From: an uncultured Caulobacterales bacterium
GTDB taxonomy: Bacteria; Pseudomonadota; Alphaproteobacteria; Caulobacterales; Maricaulaceae
Direction of reading: 5' to 3'
Length of the DNA: 50,521 bases
Assembly (NCBI GenBank): GCA_938001915.1
Contig: CALLBD010000054.1
Span: 1-50,521, forward strand
Part shown: one piece after another, positions 45,592 to 50,521 of the stretch
Layout of the letters: every line of letters begins with the position of its first letter
Numbering within the stretch: position 1 is the stretch's first letter
The notes under the pieces: model-generated
What the model was told of the DNA's origin: nothing
The model's input: only the letters and a program-made list of their open reading frames with translations
Database searches by the model: none
Position numbers and translations under genes: made by a program

Positions 45592-45670
45592 AGGCCGAAC
45601 TTATGGCCTGCAGATTACATTTCAACCACATGACGGGAGTTTAAGGTGATAGATTGCTTTTCGCGTGAAA

Positions 45671-46540
45671 ATGAACCCCATGGAGCGTGTCGACAAATTA
45701 GGGGGGCGCCCGACTCCCAATGTGAGCAGAAATGTCATCACAGTAATTGTCGTTTTGGGGCTGCACGTCGCCATCTTCTGGAGTTTGAATTACATCCCGC
45801 GAAAACCCCTTAGTCTTCCGCCGCCGCCCATAGCTGTAAAACTTGTTATCCAGAAGCCCATCCCAGAAACCAGAGCCACTCCAGACATAGCTCCGCAATC
45901 CATAAAGCCTGAGCCTGAGCCTGAACCTGAACCTGAACCTGAACCTGAACCAGAACCTGAAATTATACGCGCGCCAAATCCCATCCCCCAAACCCCGCTG
46001 CAGGCTACGCCTCCCCCCGCTCCGCCGCTGCCCACACCGCAGCCTCACTTGACAGACACGCCCATTCCAGATCGGTGGAAATTACCCCCAGGATCTCGCA
46101 TCGCTTTGGATAAGACACGGCCGCCCGTGAACCTGCAACTCGAAGCGCTTTCACAAGCACTGGACTGCCTCGGGTTTGACGAAAATTGCGCGGCCCAGCG
46201 CAAGCTTATTTTTGCCGAGGATCAATTGTCAGGCACGGACCTCGTGTGGATGCCAAGTTTCGCCCATTCGGGCCTAAGCGATTCCGGCCTTTACGGATTA
46301 AGCGAAGCGCAAATTCGCGAGCGTTTAGGCATACCAACAGCGGGACAAAATGGTTTCATGCTTTTACCCGGCATCGGAATTGACGGACCGCTATGGGACG
46401 TGTTGCATGGCGTGAACAGAGCGTGCAAATATAGTGTTGGGGTTGGGGAAGATGGTACGAAAGAGCTGCGGAAACATTGCGGCGATCAAAAATCGTCTTC
46501 CAAAGACCGCATAGGGTTTATTCCCAAGCCCGTAGAGTGA
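45671..46540 (+). CDS. TonB-like membrane-anchored protein without a TonB C-terminal domain
   Basis: A 289-residue protein. One transmembrane helix (about 22-40, VITVIVVLGLHVAIFWSL) is followed by a proline-rich periplasmic rod with nine Pro-Glu dipeptides (about 80-98), then Pro/Thr-rich linker. This is the N-terminal layout of TonB. The C-terminal 140 residues have two to four Cys (LDCLGFDENC, NRACKY, KHCGD) and do not show the TonB fold motif. A role as energy-coupling or envelope spacer is a guess. GTG 45665 is an alternative start. Confidence 0.68.
   Translation: MNPMERVDKLGGRPTPNVSRNVITVIVVLGLHVAIFWSLNYIPRKPLSLPPPPIAVKLVIQKPIPETRATPDIAPQSIKPEPEPEPEPEPEPEPEPEIIRAPNPIPQTPLQATPPPAPPLPTPQPHLTDTPIPDRWKLPPGSRIALDKTRPPVNLQLEALSQALDCLGFDENCAAQRKLIFAEDQLSGTDLVWMPSFAHSGLSDSGLYGLSEAQIRERLGIPTAGQNGFMLLPGIGIDGPLWDVLHGVNRACKYSVGVGEDGTKELRKHCGDQKSSSKDRIGFIPKPVE
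45908..45961 (+). repeat. hexanucleotide coding microsatellite (Pro-Glu)9
   Basis: Nine consecutive copies of CCTGAR (mostly CCTGAA, one CCAGAA) in the TonB-like gene. Unit changes of six bases keep the frame, so the rod length can vary without loss of function. Confidence 0.9.
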
Positions 46541-46565
46541 TTAGGATGAGTCTGCCGTGACCCCA

Positions 46566-46602
46566 TAAAAAACGGGCGTCTGCCAATCCGACAAACGCCC
46601 GT
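46566..46602 (-). terminator. intrinsic terminator after ftsH (also faces the TonB-like gene)
   Basis: ACGGGCGT (46572-46579) and ACGCCCGT (46595-46602) form an 8-bp stem with a 15-nt loop. On the minus strand it is followed by six T, 25 bases after the ftsH stop. Confidence 0.85.
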
Positions 46603-46626
46603 AAAATCTAAGTATGATGCGAAATT

Positions 46627-48552
46627 CTACTCAGCAATATCTCTCGCTGTGGCTGCCCCACCAATAGGTTTGGGCTTGCGCGTAGTCGGCACGGCAGGAA
46701 CAGCTGGCTTACCGCCTCCGCCATCAGGACGCTTTGGTTTCGTATCATCTTCCAAGAGCGCTTTGATTTCGTCACCAGAGAGCGTTTCATATTCTAGAAG
46801 CGCTTCGGCGAGTTTCACCCAATCCTTCTTTTTCTTTTTCAGGATTCTTAGAGCTGTCTCATGGGCTTCAGTAATGAAGCGTTTAATCTCGGACTCAATG
46901 AGTTTGGCCGTATCAGGCGAGATAGCAGAGCCGCGTCCGATACCCGGAACGAAAGAGCCATTATCTTGCTGCTTATAGGCGATTGGTCCAATCTCATCGG
47001 ATAGGCCCCATTCCGTCACCATAGCCGTCGCAATGCGCGTGACTTGTTCAATATCCGAACTCGCGCCAGATGTGACCTTATCATAGCCAAAATGTAACTC
47101 CTCCGCAGCCCGGCCGCCCATCGCCATCGCCATGCGGGCAATCATTTCCTGACGGGATTGACTGATTTGGTCACGTTCTGGAAGATACTGAACCATACCA
47201 AGCGCGCGTCCACGGGGAATAATTGTTGCCTTATGGATAGGTAGGCTGCCTTCCATGTTTAGCCCGACAATCGCATGACCCGCTTCGTGATAGGCCGTAT
47301 TCTCACGTTCCTCATCCGTCATTGACAAGGTGCGGCGCTCCGCACCCATGAGAACCTTATCGCGAGCATCCTCAAATTCACGCTGCGTAATTTTCAACTT
47401 ATTGCGACGTGCAGACAGAAGCGCAGCTTCATTGACGAGATTCATCAAATCCGCGCCAGAGAACCCAGGTGTTCCGCGCGCGATATATTTGACCTCAACA
47501 TCAGCGCCGATTGGTTTACCCTTCATATGAACTTCAAGAATTTTCTCACGGCCCTGAATATCAGGGTAAGGCACTTCGATCTGACGATCAAAACGACCTG
47601 GACGTAACAAGGCTTTGTCAAGCACATCAGGACGGTTTGTCGCCGCGATGATGATGATACCTTCATCGCCTTCAAACCCGTCCATCTCAACGAGGAGCTG
47701 GTTCAATGTTTGCTCGCGTTCTTCGTGGCCACCCGACGTACCCACGCCGCGATGACGACCCACGGCGTCAATCTCGTCAATAAAGATGATACATGGGGCT
47801 TGCTTACGAGCTTCGGCAAACATCTCGCGCACGCGCGAGGCGCCAACACCAACAAACATTTCAACAAAATCAGAGCCTGAAATCGTGTAGAACGGCACGC
47901 CCGCTTCTCCCGCAACGGCGCGGGCGAGCAAGGTCTTACCCGTACCTGGAGGGCCCACAAGCAGGGCGCCAGTTGGAATTTTTGCGCCAAGACGCGTGAA
48001 GCGCGTGGGGTCTTTCAAGAACTCAACAACTTCCCGCAAGTCTTCTTTCGCCGCTTCAACGCCCGCAACATCATCAAATGTTTTGCGCTGGCTATTTTCC
48101 GTTAAAAGCTTTGCCTTAGACTTACCAAAGCTCATCGCGCCGCCGCGCCCGCCGCCTTGCATATTTTTGAAGAAGAGGAAGAACAGACCCGCAATAAGAA
48201 GAATCGGTAAAATCGCAATGATGATACTCCCCAAAGCGCTGGGGCGTGTGTTTTCCTCATACTCATAGGGAATATTGGTGCCTTCGAATAAGGCATCGGC
48301 ATTCAGATTGATGGGGCCAATATTCGTCCGATATTTTTCGTCATTTTTCAGCGTCCCGGTAATGACCCCCGCTTCAACGTCAATGTTAGCCGACTTAACA
48401 TTATCTGTCTCAACATGCTTTTGAAGCTCAGAATAGGTAATCTCATTCTTTTCCGCATTATTGAGCGACGGATTACTGGCCGCAAACATCGCCAAAAGAA
48501 GAGCAATCACGATGCCCCAGACAATAAAATTGCGAGTATTGGCGTTTTTCAT
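46627..48552 (-). CDS. ftsH: ATP-dependent zinc metalloprotease FtsH
   Basis: A 641-residue inner-membrane AAA protease that degrades misfolded membrane proteins and regulatory proteins. Two transmembrane helices (about 8-25 and 107-128) flank a periplasmic part. Walker A is [13 protein letters not shown] near 200, Walker [12 protein letters not shown] near 255, the SRH RPGRFDR follows, and the zinc site is HEAGHAI near 423. It lies downstream of cpoB and tilS. A heat-shock-type promoter is visible upstream, and AAGG lies ten bases before ATG 48552. Confidence 0.98.
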   Translation of the reverse strand: MKNANTRNFIVWGIVIALLLAMFAASNPSLNNAEKNEITYSELQKHVETDNVKSANIDVEAGVITGTLKNDEKYRTNIGPINLNADALFEGTNIPYEYEENTRPSALGSIIIAILPILLIAGLFFLFFKNMQGGGRGGAMSFGKSKAKLLTENSQRKTFDDVAGVEAAKEDLREVVEFLKDPTRFTRLGAKIPTGALLVGPPGTGKTLLARAVAGEAGVPFYTISGSDFVEMFVGVGASRVREMFAEARKQAPCIIFIDEIDAVGRHRGVGTSGGHEEREQTLNQLLVEMDGFEGDEGIIIIAATNRPDVLDKALLRPGRFDRQIEVPYPDIQGREKILEVHMKGKPIGADVEVKYIARGTPGFSGADLMNLVNEAALLSARRNKLKITQREFEDARDKVLMGAERRTLSMTDEERENTAYHEAGHAIVGLNMEGSLPIHKATIIPRGRALGMVQYLPERDQISQSRQEMIARMAMAMGGRAAEELHFGYDKVTSGASSDIEQVTRIATAMVTEWGLSDEIGPIAYKQQDNGSFVPGIGRGSAISPDTAKLIESEIKRFITEAHETALRILKKKKKDWVKLAEALLEYETLSGDEIKALLEDDTKPKRPDGGGGKPAVPAVPTTRKPKPIGGAATARDIAE

Positions 48553-48599
48553 GTGGTTCGGACCTTAAAGAGGGTTCGGGGTTTTCTCATTTCTATAGC

Positions 48600-48627
48600 A
48601 TATGGGGCGTCTAACACCAAAAAAAAG
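48600..48627 (-). promoter_or_regulatory. predicted RpoH (sigma-32) promoter of ftsH
   Basis: On the minus strand, CCCCATAT (48607-48600) is a perfect sigma-32 -10 element, and CTTTTT (48627-48622) a weaker -35 with a 14-nt spacer. A start about 8 nt further on leaves a leader of roughly 40 nt. ftsH is a known heat-shock gene; the site is a prediction. Confidence 0.5.
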
Positions 48628-48684
48628 CGGCAACTACATATCGGTTCCAGTCGGGTCAGTTTGACACAAATTTCACAGCTTCAG

Positions 48685-49914
48685 TTAGGCTTGCAAGCGC
48701 GACGCCGAACAGGACACCGAAGATACATATTTAACCTTCAACGCACCGAAACCTAAGGGTTTGTTTCTTCTGAAAAAGACTGGAAGCGTCCCTCTAGCCT
48801 CGGCCGGAAGCTCGAAAAGAAGCTTAAAATCAGGGAGTTGGCGTAATGTTTGAAGATGCCCCTGCGCAGGTTCAATACGAATCTCATCCGTGGTCGCTTG
48901 GCAATAAAAACGTCCATCCCAAACTATTGGTTCATCACACCGCAACTGAACAGGTGCTAATTTCTTAACTCCGTTTCGTCCGATAACTGCGACCCTATCA
49001 CGCAGATACACGAAACTGTGACGTCCGTCCCGCTTCCCGCGAATAACCCAAGCCCCTGATAATGTCGCCGCTGTAAAATCTGGGGCAGACATGTCCGCCG
49101 TCAACCGCACAAGTTTTTCCGTATCAATTGCGCCACCTCGTCCAGACACCACATTGAGAATCTGCCTCAGCAGTTCTGCGGGAGGCACAGCCATCGTTTC
49201 GACAAATCCTTGGGGATGGACATGCGCAAATACTTTCAGCCATGCCGAAAATACCTTACGCTCCGCGGTGAGTTTGCGGCGCGCTTTTGCCTGCTCCGCG
49301 ACAAGATCAGCTTTTAAATCAGGATCGACCGATAGAGCTTGGCGGGCTCGTACCCGCGCGAAGTCAGCATTCTCATTGGACGGATCATCAATAAATTCGA
49401 GCCCATGATGCGCATTATAACGGCGGATATCTGTACGGGACACGCCTAGCCAAGGACGGTGTAAACTTACCCCCGCAAGGGCGGGCCAAATCGGCGCATC
49501 GGCCAGCGGCGGCATGCCCGCCATCCCGCGCCATCCTGAACCGCGATTTATGCGCATGAGGACGGTTTCCGCTTGATCGTCTTGCGTATGCGCCGTCAGT
49601 AAATTTCGGAGATGATGACTACGGCACATCTCGCCCATGGCGGAATAGCGGTAGGCACGGGCCTTTACCTGAATGGCTGAATGCACACCAGAATGTGTCC
49701 ACCGCCGAATGGTTACATCATAGCCCATCGCGCGCGCCCTATCGGCGGAAAGTTTGGCTTCTGCCGCGCTTCCGCCGCGCAGGCCGTGATCAATAATGAA
49801 AGCATGGTTAATATGCGGATGGTTGCGGCACGTATGGAGCAAGGCCGTGCTATCGCCGCCGCCTGAAAAGGCGATAGCGGAGGGCGTATTAATTTGAACA
49901 AGGGGGAGTTTCAC
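48685..49914 (-). CDS. tilS: tRNA(Ile)-lysidine synthase
   Basis: A 409-residue PP-loop ATPase that converts cytidine 34 of tRNA-Ile(CAU) to lysidine so that it reads AUA. The PP-loop SGGGDSTALLH is at residues 17-27. HTQDDQAETVLMRINRGSG near 110 and FIDDPSNENADFARVRAR near 175 are typical. The C-terminal part is less conserved. Start is GTG 49914 with AGAGG upstream. The gap to cpoB upstream is ten bases, so both are in one operon, as in many proteobacteria. Confidence 0.94.
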   Translation of the reverse strand: MKLPLVQINTPSAIAFSGGGDSTALLHTCRNHPHINHAFIIDHGLRGGSAAEAKLSADRARAMGYDVTIRRWTHSGVHSAIQVKARAYRYSAMGEMCRSHHLRNLLTAHTQDDQAETVLMRINRGSGWRGMAGMPPLADAPIWPALAGVSLHRPWLGVSRTDIRRYNAHHGLEFIDDPSNENADFARVRARQALSVDPDLKADLVAEQAKARRKLTAERKVFSAWLKVFAHVHPQGFVETMAVPPAELLRQILNVVSGRGGAIDTEKLVRLTADMSAPDFTAATLSGAWVIRGKRDGRHSFVYLRDRVAVIGRNGVKKLAPVQLRCDEPIVWDGRFYCQATTDEIRIEPAQGHLQTLRQLPDFKLLFELPAEARGTLPVFFRRNKPLGFGALKVKYVSSVSCSASRLQA

Positions 49915-49924
49915 CCGCGCGCCT

Positions 49925-50521
49925 CTAGCAGCCTGAGCGCGCAGCTTCCAGCTTCGCTTTGCTTGTCACAGTCGCCGAAGCATTTGGATATTGGCTGGGT
50001 AGGCTGGCCAATGTCGCGCAGGAGTCGGCAGTCTTTCCGAGCTCCCGCAGGGCCCCCGCCAAACGCACCATAGCATCAGGTGCTTTGATCCCGCGCGGAT
50101 CGCGCTTCATGCTCGTGATATAGGCATCCGCCGCATCCGCATATCCGCCGCGCACATAATAGCTTTCGCCCAGATAGTAATTCATCTCGCCAAAATCGGC
50201 CGCATCGGGATTGAACTGTAGATATTGTTTAAGAGAAATTTGCGCGCCTGCGAAATCACCCTCGGCCAAAAGACGTTTTCCCGTTTCCCCTAACTGACCA
50301 ACATCATTTGTTTGTACGCTTGGTGCGGTCGACTGACCACTCCCCAGCACTAAGGGTTGCTGTCGAAATACGGGCGCACCGCCGAGTGGATCAACGGGCG
50401 TAGACGGCCCGTAGGACACCGGTCCTGTTCGGGATTGTAGGGGACGGGTTTGTTCTTGGGCGATGAGATCTACAGCGTCCAAATGCACCCGCATACGTCC
50501 TGCCATATCCTGAATAATTTG
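49925..50521 (-). CDS. cpoB: Cell division coordinator CpoB / YbgF (N-terminus outside the window)
   Basis: A 198-residue C-terminal fragment; the frame stays open to the window end (…QIIQDMAGRMRVHLDAVD). It begins with the coiled-coil end, then a Gln/Pro-rich linker (about 20-60), then the TPR domain (from LLAEGDFAGAQISLKQYL) with MNYYLGESYYVRGGYADAADAY and later AGALRELGKTADSC. This is the periplasmic Tol-Pal-associated protein that coordinates peptidoglycan synthesis and outer-membrane constriction. tilS follows after ten bases. Confidence 0.9.
   Translation of the reverse strand, partial: QIIQDMAGRMRVHLDAVDLIAQEQTRPLQSRTGPVSYGPSTPVDPLGGAPVFRQQPLVLGSGQSTAPSVQTNDVGQLGETGKRLLAEGDFAGAQISLKQYLQFNPDAADFGEMNYYLGESYYVRGGYADAADAYITSMKRDPRGIKAPDAMVRLAGALRELGKTADSCATLASLPSQYPNASATVTSKAKLEAARSGC

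Overview
The window reads as a stretch of alphaproteobacterial chromosome with moderate GC content. The evidence is gene order and gene type: lspA / BamF-like (DUF3035) / mutL, the complex I accessory subunit NDUFA12 next to a DUF2155 protein, an alphaproteobacterial-type serC-serA pair, and cpoB-tilS-ftsH-(folP) running in one direction. An autotransporter, a PagL-like lipid A deacylase and many lipobox proteins show a Gram-negative envelope. The Maricaulales/Hyphomonadaceae-type lineage is my best guess, not a proof.

Layout. 1-672: tail of a basic-tailed protein, probably an RluB-type pseudouridine synthase, overlapping rsmD. 673-1390: a small AT-richer islet with a winged-helix protein, a palindromic operator candidate and a tRNA-like structure. 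1395-4504: mutL, BamF-like lipoprotein, lspA (minus strand). 4698-12720: autotransporter, glnE, parE (plus strand). 12778-13600: DUF2155 and NDUFA12. 13792-19324: pentapeptide-repeat protein, aspS, small lipoprotein, LLM oxidoreductase, secreted protein, SemiSWEET. 19325-22515: accessory stretch with a frameshifted small gene, DUF4303 and TPR genes, and a GIY-YIG gene set between composite palindromic repeats. 22551-29561: thiC, a three-gene envelope operon (phosphatase-like, metallo-beta-lactamase fold, YbjN-like), an alpha/beta hydrolase and two novel lipoproteins. 29593-33274: arsM, two GST-type proteins and an aldo/keto reductase. 33351-36397: lipoprotein plus a large secreted metalloprotease with Ig-like repeats. 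36826-41823: serC, serA, PagL-like gene, purA. 41820-45591: YbjN-like lipoprotein, EamA transporter, thiD, a second GIY-YIG gene with palindromes, folP. 45671-50521: TonB-like protein, ftsH, tilS, cpoB.

Working together: serC and serA catalyse two steps of serine synthesis. thiC and thiD supply the pyrimidine half of thiamine but lie about 19 kb apart. lspA would process the many lipoproteins seen here. cpoB, ftsH and tilS are conserved housekeeping neighbours.

The strongest candidate for an undescribed system is the pairing of two paralogous single-domain GIY-YIG nuclease genes (21557-21865 and 44419-44727) with one family of palindromic repeats. The repeat plan is ATGGAT, a 7-nt stem arm, a TCARG loop, the other stem arm, then ATGAC. 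The stem sequence differs between loci, and at the second locus it shows a compensatory base-pair change. At locus 1 the gene lies between two 75-bp composite repeats; at locus 2 it lies exactly between the two halves of one such composite. This resembles the REP/RAYT arrangement with a different nuclease family. Other notable items are the tRNA-like element at 738-844, a terminator immediately before purA, an AAAT-repeat frameshift at 19431-19854 and a predicted heat-shock promoter for ftsH. No rRNA gene, CRISPR array or classical insertion sequence was seen.
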